Assembly: GCF_026616205.1 (NCBI RefSeq)
Contig: NZ_JANHGR010000001.1
Coordinates: 248,001-312,000, forward strand
Length of the DNA stretch: 64,000 nt
Source: Halolamina litorea
GTDB lineage: Archaea > Halobacteriota > Halobacteria > Halobacteriales > Haloferacaceae
Direction: 5' to 3'
Below, in pieces: positions 44,936-53,691 of this stretch. The stretch's first letter is position 1; the number at the start of each line of letters is the position of its first letter. The notes under the pieces are model-generated. The model did not search any database. It was not told the DNA's origin and saw nothing but the letters and a program-made list of their open reading frames with translations. The position numbers and the translations under genes are program-made.

Positions 44936-44986
44936 CGGATGGGCCGGAAGGGAGCCCATCCACCCTTGTCAGAGGCGGCCCATCCG
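44936..44986 (-). promoter_or_regulatory. competing inverted repeats upstream of the HTH-10 gene
   Basis: CGGATGGGCC (44936-44945) can pair with GCCCATCC (44954-44961, 8 bp through GGATGGGC, 9-base loop) or with GGCCCATCCG (44977-44986, perfect 10 bp). The two pairings are mutually exclusive. As RNA they would lie in the leader of the 44181-44891 gene, 45-95 bases before its start; as DNA they are three half-sites of one motif. Either an RNA switch or a multi-site operator is possible. Confidence 0.5.
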
Positions 44987-45058
44987 ACGCTATCGCGCCG
45001 GTGGACACCTCGTAGTTTGGCCGGGGCGGGCGTAGTCTTTCGGCTTGTGTGCTCCGGG

Positions 45059-45067
45059 TTTTATAAG
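45059..45067 (-). promoter_or_regulatory. TATA box for the HTH-10 gene (long leader)
   Basis: CTTATAAAA on the minus strand is the strongest TATA match of the region. With normal spacing transcription would start near 45035, leaving a leader of about 140 bases, unusually long for a haloarchaeal mRNA. The element is nearly palindromic and could also fire rightward. Confidence 0.45.
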
Positions 45068-45089
45068 CGAACCCCGTACAGAGCTCGGC

Positions 45090-45809
45090 TCAGCCGGAGG
45101 GGGTATCTATCTCCGAGGGCACCCCCTGTCCGGCGGCGACGTTCGTCCGGGGACGTTTGTGCTCGCCCAGTTCGCCGACCGTCGACTCCAACACGGCGGC
45201 GACGCCGCGGCGCAGTCGCTCCGAGAGCGCCTGCTCGGAGATGTCGAACTCCTCGGCCAGGCTCCCGAGGTCCGTCCCGCGGGGGGTCTCGAAGTAGCCC
45301 GCATCCAGCGCCGCACGTAACGCGTCGACCTGTTTCTCCGAGAGGTCGTACTTGGCGTGGTCGTCGTCGGCCGGATAGGCTCGGAGCAGTTCCACCTCGT
45401 AGCCGTGCTCCCGACAGAGCCGGATGTACTCGCTGAGTGACTCCCGGTCCGGGAGGCGCTCGGTGATGAACGCACAGTTGGCGGCGGTCACCATCCCGAG
45501 TTGGGAGGCGCTGGTCTTCCGGTGGAGCGGCGCCGGGTCGATGAGCGCCGGGCTGTCGTCGAGGACGACCTCGTAGAGTCGGCGCTCCCCGTCGTCCTCG
45601 ATGAGTTCGAACGCCTGTACCGTCGGATCGTCGGGGAGCGCGGCCTCGAACGCCTCGAACTCGCCACCCCACGTCCAGATGAACACGACAGGGCCCGCGG
45701 GCGCCGGGACGCTGTACTCGGTCTCGGCACGCATCCCGCCCGCCGCCCCGAGTGCGTGACCCAGCGCGAACGGTTCGCCCGAGATACGGAGTTCGGCGAT
45801 CAGGCTCAT
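45090..45809 (-). CDS. HTH-10 (Bat-like) transcription regulator, paralogue
   Basis: A 239-residue paralogue of the neighbouring regulator, with the same MSLIAELRIS start, a GGEFEAFEAALPDDPTV core motif (GGDFEAFEAALPDDPTI in the neighbour) and HTH-10 domain YDLSEKQVDALRAALDAGYFETPRGTDLGSLAEEFDIS. The two differ in the N-terminal ligand region, so they probably respond to different signals. Tail EHKRPRTNVAAG is basic. Targets unknown. Confidence 0.88.
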   Translation of the reverse strand: MSLIAELRISGEPFALGHALGAAGGMRAETEYSVPAPAGPVVFIWTWGGEFEAFEAALPDDPTVQAFELIEDDGERRLYEVVLDDSPALIDPAPLHRKTSASQLGMVTAANCAFITERLPDRESLSEYIRLCREHGYEVELLRAYPADDDHAKYDLSEKQVDALRAALDAGYFETPRGTDLGSLAEEFDISEQALSERLRRGVAAVLESTVGELGEHKRPRTNVAAGQGVPSEIDTPSG

Positions 45810-45872
45810 ACCCCTCCCGTTTGTCAGCCCGTTACAAAGGTGATGTGGCGGATACGGGAAGATACGGCCGGT

Positions 45873-47081
45873 TTACGCCCCTTCGGCGCCCGGCGCCGCG
45901 TCGAACAGCGTCCCGAGCGCGGACCGATCGATCCGCTCGGTCTCGACTGCCACGCCGTCGTCGCCGAACCCCCGCCCCGTCGCCACCAGCGCCACCTCGT
46001 CGCCGGCGTCGAGGACGCCGTCGGCCCGGAGTCGCTCGATGGCCGCCAGCGTCGTCGCCGACGACGGCTCGACCGCCAGTCCGGCGCCCGCGAACTGCTC
46101 GCCCGCCCGCTTGATCGCGTCGTCGTCCACGCCGACGACCGCACCGTCGGTCGCTCGCGCCGCCGCGAGCGCCCGGTTCCCGCTGGGCGGGTCGGCGTTG
46201 GCGATGGAGTACGCGATGGTTTCGCCGCCCTCGGCCGGGGTCACGGTGTCGTCGCCGCGCGCGAACGCCTCGGCGATGGGTGCGCAGGCGGCCGCCTGCA
46301 CGAAGCAGAGTTTCGGTGGTTCGTCGAGCAGCCCGGCCGCCGTCAGCGTCCGGACAGCCTGCCACGTCGCGCTGGCGTGGCCGCCGCTGCTGACCGGGAT
46401 GACGAGCGCGTCGGGGAACTCACCCTCGCCACGGCCGAACTGCGCCAGCGTCTCGATGGCCGTCGTCGCCTGCCCGGCCACGCGCCACGGTACGTCGCTG
46501 TTCAGGAAGCGGACGCCAGCCTCGCGGCCCACTTCGAGGGCGTCGTAGTAGAGTCGGCCGTAGTCCCCGTCGACCCGGACCAATCGCGGGTCGTACCGAC
46601 CGATCGCGGCCAGCCGCGAGTCGGCGATGTCGGCGGGCACCAACACGGTGCAGTCCATCCCGGTCGCGGCCGCGTGGGCGGCGACGCTCTCGGCCATGTT
46701 CCCGTGGGAGACGGTGCCGATCCGCGTTTCGCCGGCTTCGAGCGCCGCGGCGACGCCGAAGGCCGTGCCGCGGTCCTTGAAGCTCCCGGTGGGGTTCAGC
46801 CCCTCCAGTTTCACGTGGACGGCGACGCCCTCGGTGTCGAGGGAGTCGGCCCGGACGAGGGGGGTCCCGCCGGCGGCCGTCGAGACGCCGGGCGGCGGCG
46901 TCGGCGCCTCGACGCCCAGCAGGGGGAGCGCGTCCCACATCGACTCGATGGACGCCGGCCACTCTCCGGGGACGGCCTCGGGGTCGGTCGCCAGCCAGAG
47001 CGGTTCGCCGCAGTCACACCGAACCCGGTGGTCGTCGTCGGTTCGGGCGCCACAGTTCCAGCACGTTCGGTTCACGGGCAT
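45873..47081 (-). CDS. thrC: threonine synthase
   Basis: A 402-residue PLP enzyme converting O-phosphohomoserine to threonine. The N-terminal zinc ribbon CWNCG...CDCGEPLW is usual for archaeal ThrC. The Schiff-base lysine lies in NPTGSFKDRG and the phosphate loop in PVSSGGHAS. Length fits. A related PLP-lyase (cysteate synthase-like) is the main alternative. ATG at 47081. Confidence 0.88.
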   Translation of the reverse strand: MPVNRTCWNCGARTDDDHRVRCDCGEPLWLATDPEAVPGEWPASIESMWDALPLLGVEAPTPPPGVSTAAGGTPLVRADSLDTEGVAVHVKLEGLNPTGSFKDRGTAFGVAAALEAGETRIGTVSHGNMAESVAAHAAATGMDCTVLVPADIADSRLAAIGRYDPRLVRVDGDYGRLYYDALEVGREAGVRFLNSDVPWRVAGQATTAIETLAQFGRGEGEFPDALVIPVSSGGHASATWQAVRTLTAAGLLDEPPKLCFVQAAACAPIAEAFARGDDTVTPAEGGETIAYSIANADPPSGNRALAAARATDGAVVGVDDDAIKRAGEQFAGAGLAVEPSSATTLAAIERLRADGVLDAGDEVALVATGRGFGDDGVAVETERIDRSALGTLFDAAPGAEGA

Positions 47082-47149
47082 GGGTGGTGCCGGTCGCCCA
47101 AGTAGGGTACGGTCAGCACGAGTGGGGAGCGACTGTCGGGCGGTCCCGG

Positions 47150-48181
47150 TCAGTTGCCGGTCCGGATCTCGAAGCGCGCCCCGCCGCCGTCGGCGTCCTC
47201 GATACGTATCCGCCAGCCGTGTGCCTCGGCGATCTGGCGGACGATCGAGAGCCCGTAGCCGGTGCCGGACTCGCGGGTCGAGTAGCCGTGGTCGAACACG
47301 TCCCCCCGGATCGGTTCGGGGATCCCCGGCCCGTCGTCGGCGACGTAGAAGCCGCCCTCGAGGCTACCAACGGTGATCGTCGGGGGCGCGCCCTCGACGG
47401 TGGCGTGTTCGACGGCGTTGCGAAACAGGTTCTCGAACAGCTCACGGAACCGGCTCCGGTCGGCCTCGACGCTGCCGAGTTCCCCCTCGACCTCGAGGCT
47501 CGCCCCGGCGGTTTCGACGCTGTTCCACGCCTCCCGGACGATGGCTTCGAGCGCGACGGACTCGGTGTCCCCGATGCGCCGGCCCTGTTTCGAGAGCGCG
47601 AGCACGTCGTCGACGAGCTGGTCGATGCGGTCGAGCGCCTCGACCACCCGGTCGAGTTCGTCGTCGTCGCGGCCCTCCCGGGCGATATCGGTGTACCCCC
47701 GGGCGACACTCAGGGGGTTCCGGATGTCGTGGGCGAGGATGTCCGCGAACTCGTCCAGCCGCTCCTTCTGGGCCTGTAGCTCGCGTTCGCGCTCGCGCCG
47801 GTCGCTCACGTCTCGGATGATCCCGGTGAAGTACTGCTCGCCGTCGTACTCGTGCTCGCGGAGGCTGATCAGCGTCGGCACCTCGTGGCCGTCCTTGTGG
47901 AGCGCGGGCAGTTCCATCCCGCTCCAGTCGATGTGGCGGTCACCCGTCTCGACGTAGGCCGCGAGCGCCTCGGCGTGGACCGGCTGCAGGCGCTCGGGGA
48001 TGATCGTCATCTTCGAACTGCCGATCAGTTCCTCGGGGCTGTAGCCCAGGATATCCTCGACGGCCGGGTTCGCGTAGACGATCTGGCTCTCGGCGTCGAT
48101 GGTGAGCATCCCCTCGGCGGCGTTCTCGACGAGGGTCCGGTAGAACTCCTCGGGGCTGGCTGGCAGGCTCACCGTGTTCAT
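47150..48181 (-). CDS. PAS sensor histidine kinase
   Basis: A 343-residue soluble kinase with one PAS domain (about residues 10-128), a HisKA domain with H151 in ILAHDIRNPLSVA, and a HATPase with FENLFRNAVEHA, VADDGPGIP and STRESGTGYGLSIV. Its kinase half is closely similar to that of the divergent gene at 48306-50102 (FENLFRNAVEHA, GFYVADDGPGIP and GARFEI shared), so the two are likely duplicates. No regulator gene is adjacent. Confidence 0.9.
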   Translation of the reverse strand: MNTVSLPASPEEFYRTLVENAAEGMLTIDAESQIVYANPAVEDILGYSPEELIGSSKMTIIPERLQPVHAEALAAYVETGDRHIDWSGMELPALHKDGHEVPTLISLREHEYDGEQYFTGIIRDVSDRRERERELQAQKERLDEFADILAHDIRNPLSVARGYTDIAREGRDDDELDRVVEALDRIDQLVDDVLALSKQGRRIGDTESVALEAIVREAWNSVETAGASLEVEGELGSVEADRSRFRELFENLFRNAVEHATVEGAPPTITVGSLEGGFYVADDGPGIPEPIRGDVFDHGYSTRESGTGYGLSIVRQIAEAHGWRIRIEDADGGGARFEIRTGN

Positions 48182-48275
48182 GTCGTTATTGACTAGTCGC
48201 AGGCTGCCCGTATATGGATGCTGGTCGGGGTTCAGTCACGTCTCCGAATGTCCGATCTGATACGCGGGGCCGGAG

Positions 48276-48282
48276 GTTTATG
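48276..48282 (+). promoter_or_regulatory. TATA box of the 48306 kinase gene
   Basis: GTTTATG 24-30 bases before the ATG at 48306; typical leaderless spacing. Confidence 0.5.
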
Positions 48283-48305
48283 TCGGTGAACGCGGACGTA
48301 GGAAC

Positions 48306-50102
48306 ATGGCGACGGCCCCCTTACGCGAGTTCCCGATAGAGACGGCCGATCGCTCTCCTGCGGTGCTGGTTGTCGACGACGACGAGCAGCGCCTCGCGGC
48401 GACGGCAGCGACGCTGCGACGGCAACTGGACGACGCCGAAACGACGACGCTCGCCGACCCGACGGCGGTCGTCGACGCGCTCGAGTCCGCGCCGTATGAC
48501 TGCTTGATCAGCACCTTCGACATGCCCGGACTCGACGGCATCGAACTGGCCGAACGGGTCCGTGAGGCGGGCTTCGACCTGCCGTTCGTGTTGTTCCCCG
48601 AGTCGGGGAGCGAGGCGCTCGCCAGCCGTGCCGTCTCGGCCGGCGTCGACGAGTACGTGCGGGAACGGGGGCGGGGAGACGCCCCGGCGCTCGCCGACCG
48701 CGTCCGGGCCCTCCTCACGACGCACCGCCGCGAACGGCAGATACGGCTGGGAGCGACCGCCGCCGAGTCAACCACGGCGGGCATCGTCCTCTCGGACCCG
48801 CACGAGCCGGGCGATCCGATCGTCTACGCGAACCAGGCGTTCTGTATGCTTTCGGGCCACGAGCGCCCCGACCTGCTCGGGCGGGAGGCGATGCTGCTCC
48901 ACGGCGACGTCACCGACGACGAACGGGCCGGGCGGCTCCGCGAGGCCGCCGAGACTGGGGCGTCGGCCGCCGTGGAACTCAGGGGTCGCCGAGCCGACGG
49001 CTCCGTGTTCTGGGACCGTGTCAGGGTCGCCCCAGTCACGGACGGCGAGTCAACGCTCTCCGTCTGGGCTCACGAGGACGTGACCGAGCGCCACGCGCGG
49101 ACGGAACAACTCGAAGCCAGCCGGAGCCGCCTCGAAGCGGTGTTCGAGCTTTCGCCGGACCTGCTGCTCGTCCACGACGAGGAGGGGTCGATCCTCGACG
49201 CCAACCGCCGGGCCCGCGAGGAGTTGGGCTACGAACCGACGGGGCTGGTCGGCAAACCCATCTGGGAAGTGGACGCGACCGCCGACGCCGAGCGAGCGAT
49301 CCCGTTCTGGCAGGCGCTCCCGGCCGACAGCCCGCGTCGCTTCGAGGGGCGCTTCCGACGAACAGACGGCTCGACGTTCCCGGTCGAGATCCACCTGATC
49401 CGGCTGGACATCGACGGGGAGAAGCATTTCGTGGCGATCGGTCGGGACATCACCGAGCGCAAGGCCCGCGAGGAGGAGCTCGTCCGGCAGAACGAGCGCC
49501 TCTCGGAGTTCTCCCAGGTGGTCTCACACGACCTCCGGAACCCCCTACAGGTCGCACAGGGGCGCCTCGGGCTGCTCGCCGAGGACGTCGAGAGCGCCCA
49601 CCTCGCCGACCTCGAGGGGGCGCTCGACCGGATGGAGGCGCTGATCGACGACCTACTCATCCTCGCCCGCGAGGGCGAGGAGGCGATGGATATCGAACCC
49701 GTCGGCGTCGCGACGGTCGCTCGCCACGCGTGGTCGACCGTCGAGACGGCGGCGGCGTCGCTGTCGGTCGCTACCGACCGGCGGATCGCTGCCGATCGCG
49801 ATCAGCTCCGACAGCTGTTCGAGAACCTGTTCCGCAACGCCGTCGAACACGCCGATCCAGACTGTACGGTCACCGTCGGCGAACTCGACGACGGCTTCTA
49901 CGTCGCCGACGACGGCCCGGGTATCCCGACCGACGAGCGCGAGTCGGTGTTCGAGCCGGGCTACTCGACGGCCCGCCGTGGGACCGGCTTCGGCCTCAAC
50001 ATCGTCGCGCGGGTGGCCGACGACCACGGCTGGACAGTCGACGTGACCGAGGGCGAGGCCGGCGGCGCGCGCTTCGAGATCGCCGGCGTCGCTCCCGACT
50101 GA
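48306..50102 (+). CDS. receiver(degenerate)-PAS-PAS histidine kinase
   Basis: A 598-residue hybrid-type kinase. Order: receiver (residues 18-135), PAS (about 150-262), PAS (about 270-385), HisKA with H408 in VVSHDLRNPLQVA, and HATPase (FENLFRNAVEHA, VADDGPGIP, RRGTGFGLNIV). In the receiver the acidic pocket VVDDDE is kept, but the phospho-acceptor position reads Thr70 (LISTFDMPGLDG; normally D, as in ISDxxMPG), and the usual FTGKGSE segment reads FPESGSE. So the receiver probably cannot be phosphorylated normally. Divergent from its relative at 47150-48181. Confidence 0.9.
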   Translation: MATAPLREFPIETADRSPAVLVVDDDEQRLAATAATLRRQLDDAETTTLADPTAVVDALESAPYDCLISTFDMPGLDGIELAERVREAGFDLPFVLFPESGSEALASRAVSAGVDEYVRERGRGDAPALADRVRALLTTHRRERQIRLGATAAESTTAGIVLSDPHEPGDPIVYANQAFCMLSGHERPDLLGREAMLLHGDVTDDERAGRLREAAETGASAAVELRGRRADGSVFWDRVRVAPVTDGESTLSVWAHEDVTERHARTEQLEASRSRLEAVFELSPDLLLVHDEEGSILDANRRAREELGYEPTGLVGKPIWEVDATADAERAIPFWQALPADSPRRFEGRFRRTDGSTFPVEIHLIRLDIDGEKHFVAIGRDITERKAREEELVRQNERLSEFSQVVSHDLRNPLQVAQGRLGLLAEDVESAHLADLEGALDRMEALIDDLLILAREGEEAMDIEPVGVATVARHAWSTVETAAASLSVATDRRIAADRDQLRQLFENLFRNAVEHADPDCTVTVGELDDGFYVADDGPGIPTDERESVFEPGYSTARRGTGFGLNIVARVADDHGWTVDVTEGEAGGARFEIAGVAPD

Positions 50103-50108
50103 GTCAGC

Positions 50109-50987
50109 TTACGTCCTCGGGACGACCAGCACCGGCACGCCAACGTTCCGGAGCGTCGAGGCGGCGACGCTGCCGAGCACCTTCCGCCGGAGGTTCGAGC
50201 GCCCGCGCGACCCCATCACGACGAGGTCGCTGTCGTTCGCCGCGGCGTACTCCGTGATCCGCGCGGCGGTCCCGTCGTTGGTCCGCTCGACGGCGGTCCG
50301 CACGTCGGCGCCGGGGGCGTGCTCACGCAGCGTCTCCGCGGCACGCTCGACTGCCTCCTCGCCGTCGGCTTCGAGCCGTTCGATGAACGACTTCTCGAGC
50401 CCGCCGGCGTTGAACGCGCCGCCAGCGGCCTGCACGTCGATGACGTTCAGCACGTCGACGCCGGCGCCGTAGGCCGTCGCCAGCGCGCCGCCGTGGGGGA
50501 TCGCGGCCTCGGCGTTCTCGCTGCCGTCGGTCGGGAGGAGGAGTCGCTCGTAGCCGCCGGCCTCGGACGCCCCGCCGGGGACGACGAGGGTCGGCACCTC
50601 GCCGCTGCTGAGCACTCGTTCGGTCACGCTGCCGAGCAGTCGCTCGCTCACGCCGGAGGCACCCTGTCGACCGAGCACTAGCAGGTCGGCGCCGAGGGCG
50701 GCCGCCCGGTCGGTGAGCGCGCGGGCCGGCGCGCCGGCGACGACCTCGGTCTCGATCGATCGGCCGACCGTCTCGGCGGCGTCCTCGACGGGCGCGAACA
50801 CCGACTCGCGGCTCTCCCGGATCGTCGCCTCCTCGTCGTCGGTGCGAGCGAGACGGATGGTCGATCGGCTGATGACGTGCACGGCCGTCACGTCGGCGTC
50901 GAACGTGTCAGCGAGGTCGAGCCCCCGGTTCGCCGCCCGGAGTGACTCGTCGCTCCCGTCGACGCCGATGAGGATGTGGTCGTACAT
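50109..50987 (-). CDS. tandem universal stress protein
   Basis: A 292-residue protein of two Usp domains, residues 1-140 and 145-292. Each has the ATP-binding pattern: LVLGRQGASGVSERLLGSVTE in the first and VVMGSRGRSNLRRKVLGS in the second. MYDHILIGVDGSDES starts domain 1, YERLLLPTDGSENAE domain 2. Soluble, probably ATP-binding, role in stress response by family. ATG at 50987; frames extending further are noise through the neighbouring gene. Confidence 0.93.
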   Translation of the reverse strand: MYDHILIGVDGSDESLRAANRGLDLADTFDADVTAVHVISRSTIRLARTDDEEATIRESRESVFAPVEDAAETVGRSIETEVVAGAPARALTDRAAALGADLLVLGRQGASGVSERLLGSVTERVLSSGEVPTLVVPGGASEAGGYERLLLPTDGSENAEAAIPHGGALATAYGAGVDVLNVIDVQAAGGAFNAGGLEKSFIERLEADGEEAVERAAETLREHAPGADVRTAVERTNDGTAARITEYAAANDSDLVVMGSRGRSNLRRKVLGSVAASTLRNVGVPVLVVPRT

Positions 50988-51031
50988 GCTGCAGCGTTCG
51001 ACCCGGTCCCCCTTACCGTTTGTCGCTTCTC

Positions 51032-52069
51032 TCACTCGGCGGGGCTGCCCCCGCGGATCGCCCGCCGTCGCTCGGCGACGAGGTCGAACGCCTCGTTGGT
51101 GTCGCCCAGTACGAGCAGCGCGTAGTAGCGCAAGTACGTCTGGACCGGAACCGCCGCGAACAGCGAGATGACGAGCATCCCGAGGCCGAACAGCACGGCG
51201 GCGGCCGCGATGACCACCCAGCCGGCGACCGGTATCGCCGCGAGGAGGACGCCGCCGATGACCCCGAGGATCACCAGCGGGATCGCGATGACCAGCGCGG
51301 CGACGAACACGAGGAGGCCGACGGCGATGCCGGCGACCAGCGTCAGCACGAACTGGATCAGGACGTAGACGACGTACTCCTTCCACTCGCCGGTCAGCGT
51401 CGGCCAGAACCGCCGCCACGCGCCGAGCACGCCGCGACTCTCGCTCATCATCACCGGCACGACGAACTGCGTGGTGAACCCGTCCACCAGACTGACGACG
51501 AACCCCACGAACACCATGCCGAGTACCGCCAGCCCGATGGTGCCGAGCGAGAACGTCGCCTCGCCGAAGATCGCGGCGCCGAAGCCGACCCAGAACAGCC
51601 CGAGGAAGGCCGCGAGCGTGAGGGCGCCGATCACCAGCCGGAAGCCGAACAGCCGGGCGCCACGGCGCCAGTGGTCGCTCCAGTACTCTCGGATCGAGAC
51701 GCGCTCGCGGCTCAGCGACTCGACGAACACGAACTCCATCACCGAGCCGACGAAGCCGAGCGTGAGTACGAGCACGAGGATCGTGAGCCCGATGGCGGCG
51801 ATGATCGCCCACTCGGTCGGGCTGATCGAACTGACGATCTCCGAGAGGCTGGGGAGCTGACCGGGGTCGCCCGGCGCTCCCGGCGTCCCGCTGGGGCCGG
51901 TGCCGGTGTTGCCGCCGAACTGGGCGAAGTTGGCCCCGCCGCCACCGCTCCCGCCGATGAAGAAGACGATCAGCGCCAGGCGCGCCCAGCGACCGAGGTC
52001 GAACGGCCACAGCAGCGACCGTGTCGCGTCGAGGGCGTCGTCGATGTTGTCCAGGGCCGCGAGGCTCAT
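51032..52069 (-). CDS. haloarchaeal multi-helix membrane protein (DUF7544-like)
   Basis: A 345-residue protein with about six transmembrane helices. N-terminal MSLAALDNIDDALDATRSLLWPFDLGRWARLALIVFF, then a Gly/Pro-rich external loop (residues about 42-75), then helices with conserved-looking REYWSDHWRRGARLFGFRL. It matches the general pattern of DUF7544-type haloarchaeal proteins; I am not sure of the exact family number. Its ATG overlaps the stop of a 22-residue frame. Role unknown. Confidence 0.75.
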   Translation of the reverse strand: MSLAALDNIDDALDATRSLLWPFDLGRWARLALIVFFIGGSGGGGANFAQFGGNTGTGPSGTPGAPGDPGQLPSLSEIVSSISPTEWAIIAAIGLTILVLVLTLGFVGSVMEFVFVESLSRERVSIREYWSDHWRRGARLFGFRLVIGALTLAAFLGLFWVGFGAAIFGEATFSLGTIGLAVLGMVFVGFVVSLVDGFTTQFVVPVMMSESRGVLGAWRRFWPTLTGEWKEYVVYVLIQFVLTLVAGIAVGLLVFVAALVIAIPLVILGVIGGVLLAAIPVAGWVVIAAAAVLFGLGMLVISLFAAVPVQTYLRYYALLVLGDTNEAFDLVAERRRAIRGGSPAE

Positions 52070-52134
52070 CGGCGGCCCCCGCGGTGTCGGCGGTCGCTGG
52101 CCAGTCGTTCTGACGTCTCGCTGTGGAGGGTCAT
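52066..52134 (-). CDS. possible 22-residue leader peptide coupled to the DUF7544-like gene
   Basis: ATG at 52134 opens a 22-codon frame (MTLHSETSERLASDRRHRGG, ending RR) whose TGA overlaps the next ATG as ATGA. An AT-rich stretch with CTATTTG lies 25-35 bases upstream. It is short and basic, so evidence is only position and overlap. Confidence 0.3.
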   Translation of the reverse strand: MTLHSETSERLASDRRHRGGRR

Positions 52135-52178
52135 ACCTAACATGTTCGTTTCGGACAACAAATAGCTTCGCTCGTGTT

Positions 52179-53561
52179 TCAGGTCCCGAGACGGAACACG
52201 CCGCCGCCGTCGGCGCCGGTGCCGAGGAGGTAGAGCCCGTCCTCGTGGCGGTCCATGTAGAACAGCTGTTCCAGCTTCCCGGCGTCGCCGTCGGCGATAG
52301 GGAGCGTGCGCGTCTCCCAGAGCCCCGAGCCGTCCGGGCGGGCGACGAACAGCCGGCCCGCGACGTTCAGGTCGCCGAAGACGAACCAGCCGGCGAGCCC
52401 CGGCACGTCCTCGCCCTCGTAGACGTTCCCGGTGATGACCGAAATCCCCGAGACGGGCGCGCCGCCGTGGGGGTACTCGATGACCGGGTCCAGCAGCGGT
52501 TCGCCGCCGCGCACCTCCGGGGGCGTCTCGTCGGGGCAGTCCCCGGCTTGGAAGCAGTGGGTCGCCTCCTTGACGTTCCAGCCGTAGTTGCCGCCCATCT
52601 CGACCAAGTCGACCTCCTCGTACTCGGACTGGCCCACGTCGCCGGCGTAGAGGTCCTCGCCGTCGAAGGAGAGCCGCCAGGGGTTCCGGAACCCCCACGC
52701 ATACTGCTCGTCGAGGCCGTCCTCGCCGACGAGCGGGTTGTCGTCGGGGATCGCGTAGGCCTGCTCGCCGTCGGTCCCGTCCACGTCGATCCGGAGGATG
52801 CTGCCCAGTAGGTTCTCGGTCACGTCCTGTCCGTTGCCGCCGTCGACGGCGTCGTACCAGTCCTCGACGTGGCCACGGCCCTGATCGTTCGCGGCGCCGC
52901 CGTCGCCGACGCCGACGTAGAGGTAGCCGTCCGGCCCGAACAGTACCGAGCCGGCGTTGTGGTTCCCCTGTGGTTGGGCGATGGTGAGTATCTCCCGTTC
53001 GGTGTCCGTGTCGACCGTGTAGCCGTCCGGCCCGGCTTCGAACTCCGAGAGGACGAACGTGTGGCTCCAGCCGTCGGGCGTGCTCTCCCGGGCCGGCGCG
53101 GAGTAGCGCACGAACAGCCGGCGGTTCTCGGCGAAGTTCGGGTGGAGGGCGATCCCGAGCAGCCCCTTCTCGTACCCCCGGGATAGCTGGTCGGAGATGT
53201 CGAACAGCGGCGTCTCGCGGAGCGAGCCGTCCTCGACGACGCGGGCGACGCCGCCCTGCTGGACGACGTACCGCAGGCCGGTCCCGGGCACGTCGGCCAT
53301 GCCCACCGGGAGTTCCAGCCCCGAAACGACCGTTTCGAGGCCGACCGACTCGGGCAGGTCGGGTTCCTGTTCGGTCTCGGTCGGTTCGTCCGTCGGTTCG
53401 TCCGTCGGCGCCTCGGTCGGCTCATCGGTCCCGGGATCGGTCCCGTCGGCGGTCGGCGTCGACGTGTCGGTGTCGGTCGGCGTTCCCGTCTCGCCGTCGG
53501 CACAGCCCGCGAGCGCGGTCAGGAGGCCGGTGCCGGCGAGGACGAACTGTCGGCGATCCAT
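52179..53561 (-). CDS. PQQ-dependent sugar dehydrogenase-like Tat lipoprotein
   Basis: A 460-residue secreted protein. MDRRQFVLAGTGLLTALAGC has a twin-arginine motif and a lipobox ending in Cys20, so it is probably Tat-exported and lipid-anchored. A Thr/Asp/Glu/Pro repeat linker follows to about residue 70. The six-bladed propeller of glucose/sorbosone dehydrogenases shows LPVGMADVPG, KGLLGIALHPNFAENRRLFV, GNHNAGSVLFGPDGYLYVGVGDGG and GFRNPWRLSFDG, containing the catalytic His and PQQ/Ca contacts. The sugar substrate is not known. Confidence 0.9.
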   Translation of the reverse strand: MDRRQFVLAGTGLLTALAGCADGETGTPTDTDTSTPTADGTDPGTDEPTEAPTDEPTDEPTETEQEPDLPESVGLETVVSGLELPVGMADVPGTGLRYVVQQGGVARVVEDGSLRETPLFDISDQLSRGYEKGLLGIALHPNFAENRRLFVRYSAPARESTPDGWSHTFVLSEFEAGPDGYTVDTDTEREILTIAQPQGNHNAGSVLFGPDGYLYVGVGDGGAANDQGRGHVEDWYDAVDGGNGQDVTENLLGSILRIDVDGTDGEQAYAIPDDNPLVGEDGLDEQYAWGFRNPWRLSFDGEDLYAGDVGQSEYEEVDLVEMGGNYGWNVKEATHCFQAGDCPDETPPEVRGGEPLLDPVIEYPHGGAPVSGISVITGNVYEGEDVPGLAGWFVFGDLNVAGRLFVARPDGSGLWETRTLPIADGDAGKLEQLFYMDRHEDGLYLLGTGADGGGVFRLGT

Positions 53562-53691
53562 GGGGGCCAATAGGCGGGAGGGAGGTTGGGTGTTGGGGTG
53601 GACCGCGTGGGCTGCGGGGGCACGTCACCATCGCGGCCGTGGCGGTTCGGTTTCCCCACCGGTGACGCCGTCGCTCATCGTAGTTGGGTCG
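53562..53691. other. left boundary zone of the integrated element
   Basis: This stretch joins the core gene at 52179-53561 to the integrase block. It is GC-rich, without a recognisable tRNA or tRNA fragment. A 17-codon minus-strand frame (53625-53678) starting MSD is the only ORF and is not called. The attachment core should lie here or in 53692-53784, but the other junction is outside the window. Confidence 0.35.

Noticed and set aside
53625-53678. 17-codon MSD... frame beside the integrase
   Set aside because: Too short, with no overlap with a neighbour and no recognisable feature.
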